Assembly: GCA_028281025.1 (NCBI GenBank)
Contig: JANQKR010000027.1
Coordinates: forward strand, 1 to 64,000
DNA length: 64,000 nt
DNA from: Croceivirga sp.
Lineage (GTDB): Bacteria > Bacteroidota > Bacteroidia > Flavobacteriales > Flavobacteriaceae
Reading direction: 5' to 3'
Shown one piece after another: positions 32,797 through 41,686 of this stretch. A model generated the notes under the pieces. It worked only from the letters and a program-made list of their open reading frames with translations, ran no database searches and was not told the origin of the DNA. Position 1 is the stretch's first letter. Every line of letters begins with the position of its first letter. Both the position numbers and the translations under genes were made by a program.

Positions 32797-33558
32797 ATGG
32801 ATTCCAGAAAAATAGCATTGGTTACAGGAGGTAGCCGGGGACTGGGCAGGGATATGGCCGTAAACCTGGCCAAAAAAGGATTGGATGTGGTCATTACCTA
32901 TAATTCCAACAGTGAAGCTGCCCAACAAACCCTTGAATTGATTGGCGCTGAAGGCGCGCAGGGCATCGCACTACAATTGGATGCCCGAAACAGTACTGCT
33001 TTTGAGGCTTTTAAAACCAATTTGGTAGCGGAACTAAGTAAGCAATGGAACAAATCCAAAATTGATTATTTGGTCAATAACGCAGGTTTTGGCCACGAGG
33101 GTTCGGTTTTCGATACTTCGGAAGAAGCTTTTGATGACCTCATGAACGTCCATTTCAAAGGCGTATATTTCCTTACCCAAAAGCTACTTGGCGCCATGAA
33201 TGATGGTGGGGGCATTGTAAACATTTCCAGTGGTTTGGCCCGGTTTTCGTTCCCAGGATATTCTGCCTATGCGGCCATGAAGGGAGCCGTTGAAGTCTAT
33301 ACCCGATATCTGGCCAAGGAATTGGGGACACGAAAAATTAAGGCCAATACGGTCGCTCCGGGAGCAATCAACACGGATTTTAATAAGGATCGTTTTGAAG
33401 CAGCGCCCCAGGTAGTCGAGATCATAGCTTCCTTAACGGCATTGGGCCGTGTTGGTGAAGCGGAGGATATTGGTAGTGTGGTGGCGTTTTTGTGTACCGA
33501 TGATGCTGCCTGGATCAATGGTCAACGTATTGAAGCCTCGGGAGGAATGTTTGTCTAA
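32797..33558 (+). CDS. Short-chain dehydrogenase/reductase (SDR)
   Basis: 253 residues from MDSRKIALVTGG. The Rossmann motif is GGSRGLG (about 10-16). NNAGFGH follows, then the catalytic Ser in NISSG and the YxxxK motif in YSAYAAMKGAVE (Tyr, Lys). The C-terminal INGQRIEASGGMFV is typical of classical SDRs, which use NAD(P)H. The frame continues upstream into the AraC gene, but MDSRKIA is the clear conserved start. The substrate is unknown; regulation by the adjacent AraC protein is likely. A strong terminator follows. Confidence 0.9.
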   Translation: MDSRKIALVTGGSRGLGRDMAVNLAKKGLDVVITYNSNSEAAQQTLELIGAEGAQGIALQLDARNSTAFEAFKTNLVAELSKQWNKSKIDYLVNNAGFGHEGSVFDTSEEAFDDLMNVHFKGVYFLTQKLLGAMNDGGGIVNISSGLARFSFPGYSAYAAMKGAVEVYTRYLAKELGTRKIKANTVAPGAINTDFNKDRFEAAPQVVEIIASLTALGRVGEAEDIGSVVAFLCTDDAAWINGQRIEASGGMFV

Positions 33559-33564
33559 ATCAAT

Positions 33565-33590
33565 AAAAGCCCCGATTTGGGGCTTTTTTT
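33565..33590 (+). terminator. Rho-independent terminator after the SDR gene
   Basis: AAAAGCCCC, loop GATTT, GGGGCTTTTTTT, starting 6 bases after the SDR stop. The A-run on the left could also let it act in reverse. Confidence 0.92.
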
Positions 33591-33775
33591 CATTCTTTTT
33601 TTAAGGTGGGATATGTTATTCCCAACCGCACCATACAAAAATTGTATTTGGTTTCATCCAGTAGGCAATTCAGGAGTTGATGTCAAAAACATTAAAAATT
33701 AGAGCTTTCTTAGGATAACACTTCCGCAGTATCCCTTATTTTTACAGCACAACCTTACCAAGGCCATTAATTGCT

Positions 33776-34489
33776 ATGATCAAAATCCATAAACTCCTTG
33801 GTATACTTCCCATTTTGATTCCCTTCGTATTTGCCTGTGCCCAAGATGGTCCTTACTCGTATAAAAAGGATGACCCCAATGGCATTGGCAAATGGTATAT
33901 GGGCAGGGAAATTGCCCATGTAATGGGGTTTCAGGGCATGTACTGGTTGGAACGCCCAGAGCGTGAAAGGGAGGAGAAAGCCACTAAGCTGTTGGAAAAT
34001 ATGCAACTCTCCGAAACTGATGTCATTGCCGATATTGGCGCAGGTTCTGGATACCATGTGTTCAAAATGGCAGAAAAAACCCCTGAAGGAATTATCTATG
34101 CCGTGGATATTCAGGAGGAGATGTTGGAAGTACTAAAATTGCGAAAACGGGAACTCAAGGCACGTAATGTCCAAATCGTTAAGGGTTCTGAAAAAAATGT
34201 CAATCTCCCCGAGAATATACTGGATAAGGTGCTTATTGTAGATGTCTATCATGAAATGGGGTATCCCATGGAAATGATGCAATCCATTTACAAAGCCATG
34301 AAAAAAGAAGGCAAGCTATTCCTGATAGAGTATCGAGGGGAAGACCCAAGTGTACCCATTAAACGATTGCACAAAATGACAGAGGAACAAGCGGTTAAGG
34401 AAATGGCTTCCGTAGGATTTGTGTTGAAGGAAAACATTGCTAATTTGCCATGGCAGCATTGCATGGTATTTGTCAAGGAAATACATTAA
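33776..34489 (+). CDS. Exported class I SAM-dependent methyltransferase
   Basis: 237 residues. The N-terminus (MIKIHKLLGILPILIPFVFAC) is a signal peptide, possibly of lipoprotein type with Cys21. A conserved-looking MGREIAHVMGFQGMYWLERP segment (42-61) follows. The methyltransferase core has the SAM loop IADIGAGSGYH (84-94), then the acidic AVDIQEEM and a VYHEM strand. A SAM-dependent enzyme outside the cytoplasm is odd because SAM is cytoplasmic, yet the leader is clear. The stop is directly followed by the ATG of a CIA30 protein gene, also exported, so the two form an operon. Confidence 0.75.
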   Translation: MIKIHKLLGILPILIPFVFACAQDGPYSYKKDDPNGIGKWYMGREIAHVMGFQGMYWLERPEREREEKATKLLENMQLSETDVIADIGAGSGYHVFKMAEKTPEGIIYAVDIQEEMLEVLKLRKRELKARNVQIVKGSEKNVNLPENILDKVLIVDVYHEMGYPMEMMQSIYKAMKKEGKLFLIEYRGEDPSVPIKRLHKMTEEQAVKEMASVGFVLKENIANLPWQHCMVFVKEIH

Positions 34490-35032
34490 ATGCAACAACA
34501 AATTGTCATAGTAGTCCTATTTTTAATCCCCATTGTTATGAAAGCCCAAACCCTTTTTGATGCCAGCGCCAATCCAAATTCCAAAAACTGGTATATCATT
34601 GATGATGTTGTTATGGGGGGGCGTTCCTCGGGTGAATTTGGGATCACCAAAGAGGGGTATGCCAAATTCTCCGGAACGGTTTCCCTTGAAAACAATGGAG
34701 GATTTTCTTCGGTACGATATGTTATGGAGACCCTAAAGGTCACTCCGGAAAGTAAAGTTCGAATCCACCTAAAGGGTGATGGAAGCAACTATCAATTCCG
34801 TGTTAGGCACCAAAGGGGAAGCTATTACAGTTATGTCACCAAATTTGAAACGACCGGAAACTGGCAAACCTTGGATTTTCAACTTAAAGACCTCTACCCC
34901 ACCTTTCGGGGACGACGATTAAACCTTCCGAATTTCGATCATCATAAAATTGAAGAAATCACTTTTCTTATTGCAAATAAAGTTCCCCAAAAATTTGAAC
35001 TGACCATTTCAAGAATTGAATTGTTGGATTGA
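34490..35032 (+). CDS. Exported CIA30-family protein
   Basis: 180 residues. A signal peptide (about 1-19, ending VMKAQ) precedes a beta-sandwich with the CIA30 signature: WYIIDDVVMGGRSSGEFG, FSGTVSLENNGGFSSVR, YQFRVRHQRGSYYSYV, then a YPTFRGRRLN stretch. The family is named after a mitochondrial complex I assembly factor; bacterial members are mostly exported and resemble carbohydrate-binding modules. It starts on the base after the stop of the exported methyltransferase gene, a fixed-looking pair whose shared role is not known. Confidence 0.85.
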   Translation: MQQQIVIVVLFLIPIVMKAQTLFDASANPNSKNWYIIDDVVMGGRSSGEFGITKEGYAKFSGTVSLENNGGFSSVRYVMETLKVTPESKVRIHLKGDGSNYQFRVRHQRGSYYSYVTKFETTGNWQTLDFQLKDLYPTFRGRRLNLPNFDHHKIEEITFLIANKVPQKFELTISRIELLD

Positions 35033-35132
35033 CGTATTTAGAACCACAATAAACTAAACCGTGACCAACCCAACGAACCAAACATTGGACTATCTTTCCT
35101 TGTGGTTTAGTGACCACTATTGAATCCAAACC

Positions 35133-37334
35133 GTGCGAACCATAAAACTGCTTCAGGCTTTCCAATCTGTCTTACACCGCTTATTGGCACTCATTCCGTT
35201 GCTCAGTTTTATGGAATTTGGCTTTGGTCAAACCATTGAGCGACCCGAATTTGCGTCTGGAAAGTTGACCGAATCCTTGGATTTTGACGGGGCTTTAAAT
35301 GAAGAGGACTGGAAAAACGCCCCTGTGCTCACCAATCTTAAGACTACCGTTCCCGAAGAAGGGGGAATCCCATCACAGCCTACCTTGGTTCAGGTCATAG
35401 CTGATGCCAGAACGGTGGTGATTGGCATTACCTGCAACGATAGCAATCCCGATGGAATTATTCGATTCTCCAAACTTCGGGATGCAGATATTTCTGAAGA
35501 AGACCATGTGAAGGTAGTCATTGATCCTTTTTTGGATGGGCAATCGGGCTACATCTTTGCCGTGAATTCGTTGGCCGCACGTTATGACGCTTTGGTTTCG
35601 GATCGTGGTGAAGACGAAAACGAAGATTGGGATGCGGTGTGGGATGCCAAAACACAGATAACGGATAAGGGCTGGACAGCAGAAATTGTGATTCCCATTC
35701 AGAGTATCGCTTTCAAAAAGGGTTTATCGAAATGGGGCTTTAATATAGAACGGCGCATACAACGCAATTTGGAGACCATTCGCTGGGCCAATGTCAAACG
35801 TGACCAATGGATTGCCCAGACGAGTCGCGCAGGTCTGGTCACCGGGCTTCCCGAATTCAATTACGGTGTTGGGGTCAATATTCGCCCCTCATTGATTGCT
35901 AATGCCAACCAACTTGGAGCGGATCGTGCTATGATTGTGGACCCTGACGTTAGTTTGGATGCCAACCAACGTATTGGTCCCAATGTGCTCGCCACATTTA
36001 CATTAAATACCGACTTTGGTGAAACCGAAGTGGATACCCGCCAGACCAACCTCACCCGTTTCCCCTTATTTTTTCCTGAGAGAAGGATATTTTTTCTTGA
36101 AGGTTCAGATATTTTCGAATTTGGCTTTGGTACGGGTACCAGCACGGTACTGCCCTTTTTTAGTCGTCGGATCGGTTTACGAAACAATGTGCAGATTCCA
36201 GTAGTTGGGGGCACCAAACTCAATGGTCGTATTGGAAAGACTGCCTTTGGCGGATTGGGTATTCGTACGGACGATTTCAGTTTAGACGATGACAGTTTTG
36301 ATGCCACCAATATGGGAGTGGTCCGGGTTCGTCGCAACGTGCTCAAGGAAAGTTCGGTCGGGTTTATCGCTTCATCGGGTGATCCCTTGGGAAGGGATGG
36401 CAGTTGGATGTCCGGGGGTGATTTTACCTTTCAGACGACCCGATTCAAGGGAGACAAAAACTTTTTGGTTGGGGGTTGGGCACTATTCACTGACCGAGAA
36501 GATCTATCGGGTGACCGTTCCGCCGCAGGTTTTAAGATTGATTACCCTAATGACCGGTGGGACGTTGCGGTCACCTATGCCCGTATTGGGGAGCAGTTCG
36601 ATCCCTCCCTGGGCTTTGTGCCCAGACAGGGCGTCAATTTTTACCGTTTCGGGGGCACCTTTGCCCCCCGGCCGAAAACGCCTTGGCTCCGTCAAATGTT
36701 CCACCAATTTTTTGTGACCTACATCAACAATATTTCTGGGCCATGGCAATCCTACAGCGTGTTTACCGCGCCCATCAACTGGCGTTTGGAAAGTGGTGAC
36801 CGTATTGAGGCCAACGTTCGGCCTACGGGTGAAAATATTTTGGTGCCTTTTGATATTTCCGAAGGAGTCACCATTCCGGTGGGCGAATACAATTTTATGC
36901 GCTACCGATTGGAGGCCGAATTTGCCCGTAAGCGACGGTTGAGTGGTCAGGCTACCTGGTGGTTTGGTAGTTTTTATGAAGGCACCTTGGATGAGTTTGA
37001 ACTCACCCTCAATTGGAATCCCAGTGCCTTGCTGGCCTTTGAATTCAATGGCCTTCACAACCGTGCCCGGTTGCCCTTTGGAGATTTTGACCAAAGCCTG
37101 GCTGGGCTTCGCGTACGCTTTAATGTAACCTCCAATTTGCAATTGAACAGTTATTTGCAATATGATACGGATAGCCGGGTATTGGGATTAAATGCCCGTA
37201 TCCACTGGATATTCTCACCGCTGGGCGATGTCTTCCTCGTTTTTAACAACAATGCAATAAACAACATCAACCAACCCTGGGAGCTTCAAAACCGACAGAT
37301 TTTGCTAAAAGTACGGTATAATTTTAGGTTGTGA
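35133..37334 (+). CDS. DUF5916 outer-membrane protein with CBM9-like N-terminal domain
   Basis: 733 residues. The start is GTG at 35133, since an in-frame stop lies 12 bases upstream. A long signal peptide (about 1-32, ending FGFGQ) leads to a CBM9-like domain (about 45-215: LDFDGALNEEDWKNAP through DKGWTAEIVIPIQSIAF). The DUF5916 beta-barrel-like part follows, with PLFFPERRIFFLEGSDIFEF and a C-terminal aromatic end, VRYNFRL. The final Phe-x-Leu pattern fits insertion in the outer membrane. The ligand is unknown. It is monocistronic between CIA30 and purL. Confidence 0.8.
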   Translation: MRTIKLLQAFQSVLHRLLALIPLLSFMEFGFGQTIERPEFASGKLTESLDFDGALNEEDWKNAPVLTNLKTTVPEEGGIPSQPTLVQVIADARTVVIGITCNDSNPDGIIRFSKLRDADISEEDHVKVVIDPFLDGQSGYIFAVNSLAARYDALVSDRGEDENEDWDAVWDAKTQITDKGWTAEIVIPIQSIAFKKGLSKWGFNIERRIQRNLETIRWANVKRDQWIAQTSRAGLVTGLPEFNYGVGVNIRPSLIANANQLGADRAMIVDPDVSLDANQRIGPNVLATFTLNTDFGETEVDTRQTNLTRFPLFFPERRIFFLEGSDIFEFGFGTGTSTVLPFFSRRIGLRNNVQIPVVGGTKLNGRIGKTAFGGLGIRTDDFSLDDDSFDATNMGVVRVRRNVLKESSVGFIASSGDPLGRDGSWMSGGDFTFQTTRFKGDKNFLVGGWALFTDREDLSGDRSAAGFKIDYPNDRWDVAVTYARIGEQFDPSLGFVPRQGVNFYRFGGTFAPRPKTPWLRQMFHQFFVTYINNISGPWQSYSVFTAPINWRLESGDRIEANVRPTGENILVPFDISEGVTIPVGEYNFMRYRLEAEFARKRRLSGQATWWFGSFYEGTLDEFELTLNWNPSALLAFEFNGLHNRARLPFGDFDQSLAGLRVRFNVTSNLQLNSYLQYDTDSRVLGLNARIHWIFSPLGDVFLVFNNNAINNINQPWELQNRQILLKVRYNFRL

Positions 37335-37469
37335 CCAACGTTGAGTCACCATTAAACCGGTAGGATTTTTTTGAACATCCCTTAAACGCTCAAATTCCCA
37401 CCTTTTTAATATCAACAAGCCTCGTTAACAACTCCCCTATTCCACTATTTAAAATCCTTTACATTTTGG

Positions 37470-37477
37470 TAAATTTG
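37470..37477 (+). promoter_or_regulatory. -7 element TAAATTTG of purL
   Basis: TAAATTTG, an exact consensus match, lies 15-21 bases before the two candidate purL start codons (37492, 37498). The -33 region is A+T-rich without a clear TTG. No guanine-riboswitch-like fold is seen in the short leader. Confidence 0.55.
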
Positions 37478-37497
37478 CATTTTCCAAATAAATGGCA

Positions 37498-40400
37498 ATG
37501 ATTCACTTTTTCGGGGACCCAAAAACCAAGGTTTTCGCCCTGCAGGCCAATCAAGACCTAAGCTCCCAAGATCAAGAAAAGTTACTATGGTTGTTCGGCA
37601 ACCAACCCAAGATAGAAGCGGCGTCACTTGACGCCTTTTTTGTTGGTCCACGGGCCACCATGTTGACCCCTTGGAGTACCAACGCCACGGAGATTACCCA
37701 AAACATGGGTATTACCGGTGTTTTAAGAATTGAGGTGTTTTACGCGGTAGAAGAAAATGAGAGCGACTATGATCCCATGCTTTTCCAAAAATACCATGGT
37801 TTGGACCAGGATATCTTCACCATCAATATCAGTCCAGAACCGATTTTGGAAATTGAGGATATAGCGACATACAACCAAAAAGAAGGCTTGGCGTTGAGTC
37901 TTGAAGAAGTAGCCTATCTGGAGCAACTCTCCAAGGATTTGGGACGTAAATTGACCGATTCCGAAGTGTTCGGTTTCAGTCAGGTAAATTCGGAACACTG
38001 CCGCCATAAAATCTTTAACGGCACCTTTGTAATCGATGGGGAAGAAAAGCCCACTTCGCTCTTCAAGCTCATCAAAAAAACGTCCCAGGAACATCCCAAT
38101 GGCATTGTTTCGGCCTATAAGGACAATGTGGCTTTTATAAAAGGGCCCAAAGCCGTTCAATTTGCACCAACACGTGCCGATGAGCCCGATTTTTATCAAG
38201 AATCGGAATTTGATTCCGTGCTCTCCCTAAAGGCAGAGACCCATAACTTCCCTACTACGGTAGAACCCTTTAATGGGGCGGCCACAGGTTCTGGAGGTGA
38301 AATTCGGGATCGATTGGCGGGTGGTAAGGGAAGTTTGCCTTTGGCCGGAACCGCAGTGTACATGACGTCCTATTCCAGGTTGGAAGACGACCCAGCAGAC
38401 CCTCTTCAGGGCAGGGCTTGGGAAAAAGCCTTCCCGGAACGGGATTGGCTCTATCAAACCCCCATGGACATTTTGATCAAGGCCAGTAACGGCGCTTCGG
38501 ATTTTGGGAACAAATTTGGGCAGCCACTGATTGCCGGGTCCGTACTGACCTTTGAGCACAAGGAAGAAGCACAACGATTAGGGTTTGACAAGGTCATTAT
38601 GCTGGCCGGAGGTATCGGTTACGGGAAAGCTGAACAGGCCTTAAAAGACACTCCCCAAAAGGGTGATAAAGTAGTGATTCTAGGAGGTGACAATTACCGA
38701 ATAGGTATGGGCGGTGCCGCCGTTTCAAGTGCAGATACCGGGGAATTTGAATCTGCTATCGAGTTGAACGCCGTGCAACGTAGCAACCCCGAAATGCAGA
38801 AACGGGCAGCCAACGCCATTCGAGGTCTGGTGGAAAGTGAAGAAAATCCCATTGTTTCCATTCATGACCATGGTGCGGGTGGACATTTGAACTGCCTATC
38901 GGAATTGGTGGAAGAAACGGGCGGCCATATTGATTTGGACAGACTTCCCGTTGGTGACCCCACACTTTCTGCCAAGGAATTGATCGGTAATGAAAGTCAG
39001 GAGCGTATGGGCCTTGTGATGGGCGAAAAAGACATGGAAATGCTGACAAAAATAGCGGCAAGGGAACGTTCCCCACTTTTTGAGGTAGGCGAGGTTACAG
39101 GTGACCATCGTTTTACGTTCGAAAGTAAAAGCAAGGGAGACAAACCCATGGACGTAGCGTTGTCGGCCCTTTTTGGCAGTTCCCCAAAAACCATCATGGA
39201 AGACTCGAAAATCGAAACCCAATTCAAAGACGCCCCCTACAGTTTGGAGCATTTCCATGATTATTTGGAAAGTGTGCTACAATTAGAGGCCGTGGCCTGC
39301 AAGGATTGGTTGACCAACAAGGTAGATCGTTGTGTTGGAGGCCGTGTGGCCAAGCAGCAGTGTGCTGGTCCGTTGCAATTGCCCCTCAACAATTGTGGGG
39401 TAATGGCACTCGATTTTAAGGGAAAGGAAGGAATTGCAACCAGTATAGGCCACTCCCCTATTTCGGGATTGATTGACCCCGTGGCCGGCAGTAGGAACAG
39501 CATAGCAGAGGCCTTGACCAATATTATTTGGGCACCCTTGGAAGAGGGGCTACAATCGGTTTCACTCTCCGCCAATTGGATGTGGCCGTGCCGCAATCCG
39601 GGAGAAGATGCACGATTGTATGAGGCAGTGGAAGCCTGTTCCAACTTTGCCATTGCTTTGGGCATCAATATTCCTACCGGTAAGGATTCCTTAAGCATGA
39701 AGCAGAAATACAAGGACCAGGAGGTTATAGCCCCGGGAACAGTTATCATTTCTGCTGCGGGTCATTGTTCCGATATTAAAAAGGTGGTGGAGCCCGTACT
39801 GCAAAAGGATGGGGGGGACATTTACTACCTCAACTTAAGCAAGGACAGGCCCAAATTGGGAGGTTCCAGCTTCAATCAAGTCTTGAATATTGTGGGCAGT
39901 GAGGCACCTTCGGTGAATGACCCCAACTATTTTAGGAAAGCGTTCAATGCAATGCAACAGGAAATCAAGATGGGGAACATTCAATCCGGTCACGATATAG
40001 GTTCGGGTGGATTGCTGACCACCTTACTGGAAATCTGTTTTTCGGATACGGATTTGGGTGCTGAAATTGATATAACCGAACTTGATGAACCGGATACCAT
40101 AAAGCTTCTCTTTTCAGAAAACTGCGGTATTGTTTTTCAGGGCGATGCTGCAGTTAAAGAGCGTTTGGAATCCCAAGGTTTGGAAATCGTCAAAATAGGT
40201 TCGCCTATTTCAGAAAGTACCCTGAAACTTAAAAACCATGGTGTTGAAATCGGTTTACCTATTGATTCCCTCCGCGATATTTGGTTTAAAACGTCCTATC
40301 TCCTGGATGATAAACAAACGGCCAAAGGCCTGGCAAAAGCACGTTATACGAATTACAAAAAGCAACCCCTGGTTTACACATTTCCGCAGGGGATGACTTT

Positions 40401-41196
40401 AGGTGACCTCAGCCACCCGATTACCGAAACAGGCAGAAGTGGCCGTCCCAAAGCGGCTATCCTCCGTGAAAAAGGAAGTAATTCCGAACGTGAAATGGCC
40501 CATGCCATGTACTTGGCAGGATTTGATGTAAAGGATGTCCATATGACCGATTTGATATCCGGTCGGGAAGATTTAAAGGACATTCAATTTCTTGGTGCCG
40601 TTGGTGGATTTTCCAATTCGGATGTTTTGGGATCGGCAAAAGGTTGGGCGGGTGCCATCAAATACAATGAAAAGGCGAAAAAGGTAATTCAGGATTTCTT
40701 CGCAAGGCAGGACACACTTTCCGTGGGGATTTGTAACGGCTGCCAATTATTTATGGAACTGGATTTGATCAATCCGGAACATGGCGACCAGCATGGCAAA
40801 ATGACCTACAATGACTCACACAAGCACGAAAGCAATTTCACTTCGGTAAAAATCCAAAAAAACAATTCCGTGATGCTTTCCAATTTGGAAGGTACCACCT
40901 TGGGAGTTTGGATAAGTCATGGCGAAGGAAAGTTTCGCCTCCCTCTTTCTGAAGAAAAGTACGCCATTGTGGCCAAATATGGGTATTCGGAATATCCGGC
41001 CAATCCCAATGGGAGTGATTACAATGTAGCCATGCTTTGTGATAGGACCGGTAGGCATTTGGTGACCATGCCCCATATTGAGCGAAGTGTTTTCCCATGG
41101 AATTGGGCACATTATCCCAAGGACAGAAACGATAAGATTTCTCCCTGGATCCAAGCTTTTGTGAATGCACGCGAGTGGGTCAAGGAAAACACTTGA
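37498..41196 (+). CDS. purL: Phosphoribosylformylglycinamidine synthase (one-chain form)
   Basis: 1,232 residues from MIHFFGD; an ATG two codons earlier (37492) is also possible. It is the ATP-dependent enzyme turning FGAR and glutamine into FGAM in purine synthesis. Regions seen are FGFSQVNSEHCRHKIF and ETHNFPTTVEPFNGAATGSGGEIRD (AIRS-type core), then a second AIRS-type half (GGRVAKQQCAGP and onward). A C-terminal class I glutaminase carries the nucleophile Cys in GICNGCQLFMEL. The single long chain is the form of E. coli and Bacteroidota, not the PurLQS complex. Confidence 0.95.
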   Translation: MIHFFGDPKTKVFALQANQDLSSQDQEKLLWLFGNQPKIEAASLDAFFVGPRATMLTPWSTNATEITQNMGITGVLRIEVFYAVEENESDYDPMLFQKYHGLDQDIFTINISPEPILEIEDIATYNQKEGLALSLEEVAYLEQLSKDLGRKLTDSEVFGFSQVNSEHCRHKIFNGTFVIDGEEKPTSLFKLIKKTSQEHPNGIVSAYKDNVAFIKGPKAVQFAPTRADEPDFYQESEFDSVLSLKAETHNFPTTVEPFNGAATGSGGEIRDRLAGGKGSLPLAGTAVYMTSYSRLEDDPADPLQGRAWEKAFPERDWLYQTPMDILIKASNGASDFGNKFGQPLIAGSVLTFEHKEEAQRLGFDKVIMLAGGIGYGKAEQALKDTPQKGDKVVILGGDNYRIGMGGAAVSSADTGEFESAIELNAVQRSNPEMQKRAANAIRGLVESEENPIVSIHDHGAGGHLNCLSELVEETGGHIDLDRLPVGDPTLSAKELIGNESQERMGLVMGEKDMEMLTKIAARERSPLFEVGEVTGDHRFTFESKSKGDKPMDVALSALFGSSPKTIMEDSKIETQFKDAPYSLEHFHDYLESVLQLEAVACKDWLTNKVDRCVGGRVAKQQCAGPLQLPLNNCGVMALDFKGKEGIATSIGHSPISGLIDPVAGSRNSIAEALTNIIWAPLEEGLQSVSLSANWMWPCRNPGEDARLYEAVEACSNFAIALGINIPTGKDSLSMKQKYKDQEVIAPGTVIISAAGHCSDIKKVVEPVLQKDGGDIYYLNLSKDRPKLGGSSFNQVLNIVGSEAPSVNDPNYFRKAFNAMQQEIKMGNIQSGHDIGSGGLLTTLLEICFSDTDLGAEIDITELDEPDTIKLLFSENCGIVFQGDAAVKERLESQGLEIVKIGSPISESTLKLKNHGVEIGLPIDSLRDIWFKTSYLLDDKQTAKGLAKARYTNYKKQPLVYTFPQGMTLGDLSHPITETGRSGRPKAAILREKGSNSEREMAHAMYLAGFDVKDVHMTDLISGREDLKDIQFLGAVGGFSNSDVLGSAKGWAGAIKYNEKAKKVIQDFFARQDTLSVGICNGCQLFMELDLINPEHGDQHGKMTYNDSHKHESNFTSVKIQKNNSVMLSNLEGTTLGVWISHGEGKFRLPLSEEKYAIVAKYGYSEYPANPNGSDYNVAMLCDRTGRHLVTMPHIERSVFPWNWAHYPKDRNDKISPWIQAFVNAREWVKENT

Positions 41197-41200
41197 TCCA

Positions 41201-41653
41201 GTGAAAATCCGTGAGGCTACAAAAGAGGATATCCCAGATATCGTTGAAATGCTTGCAAATGATAAACTGGGTAAGAAACGTGAGGATTTTAGACTTCCTA
41301 TCCCAAAAAGCTATCTTCTGGCATATGAACAAATAGCCAATGACAGCAATCAAGAACTGCTGGTTTTGGAACACGATTCCACAAAGGTCATTGGTACTTT
41401 GCAGCTTTCATTCCTGCAATATTTAACCTATCAAGGTGGCCTAAGGGCACAAATAGAACAGGTACGAATCCACCACGCACATCGTGGGAAAGGGTTGGGC
41501 AAGCTTCTATTTAAATACGCCATCAATCGTGCCAAGGAAAGGGGGGCACATATGATCCAATTGACAACCGATAAAAAAAGACCGGAAGCCCTTGAGTTTT
41601 ATACGAGCCTTGGTTTCAAGCCTTCCCATGAAGGGATGAAACTACACCTGTAA
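41201..41653 (+). CDS. GNAT-family N-acetyltransferase
   Basis: 150 residues from a GTG at 41201, 5 bases after the purL stop. VKIREATKEDIPDIVEML is a typical GNAT beginning. An ATG at 41165 that overlaps purL by 32 bases is the alternative. The acetyl-CoA site is VRIHHAHRGKGLGKLLFKYAINRAKERG, with the Q/RxxGxG/A motif as HRGKGLG. The C-terminal FYTSLGFKPSHEGMKL is also typical. The substrate is unknown. It could be cotranscribed with purL, but no functional link is evident. Confidence 0.85.
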   Translation: MKIREATKEDIPDIVEMLANDKLGKKREDFRLPIPKSYLLAYEQIANDSNQELLVLEHDSTKVIGTLQLSFLQYLTYQGGLRAQIEQVRIHHAHRGKGLGKLLFKYAINRAKERGAHMIQLTTDKKRPEALEFYTSLGFKPSHEGMKLHL

Positions 41654-41661
41654 ATTCACTT

Positions 41662-41686
41662 TAAAAGGAGCCCCCTGCCTCTTTTA
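41662..41686. terminator. Possible terminator between convergent genes
   Basis: TAAAAGG and CCTCTTTTA pair with a one-base bulge around a short C-rich loop. It lies between the GNAT gene and the MFS gene end. T-runs on both sides are short, so the call is weak. Confidence 0.35.

Noticed and set aside
34764-34780. GTTCGAATCC, resembling a tRNA T-loop
   Set aside because: It lies inside the CIA30 gene and no acceptor, D or anticodon stems can be formed around it. A similar TTTCGAATCCC near 2720 also lacks tRNA arms.
36504-37160. A 218-codon minus-strand open frame opposite the DUF5916 gene
   Set aside because: It is a shadow of the real gene in a G+C-richer stretch. It has no signal peptide, domain or plausible start signal.
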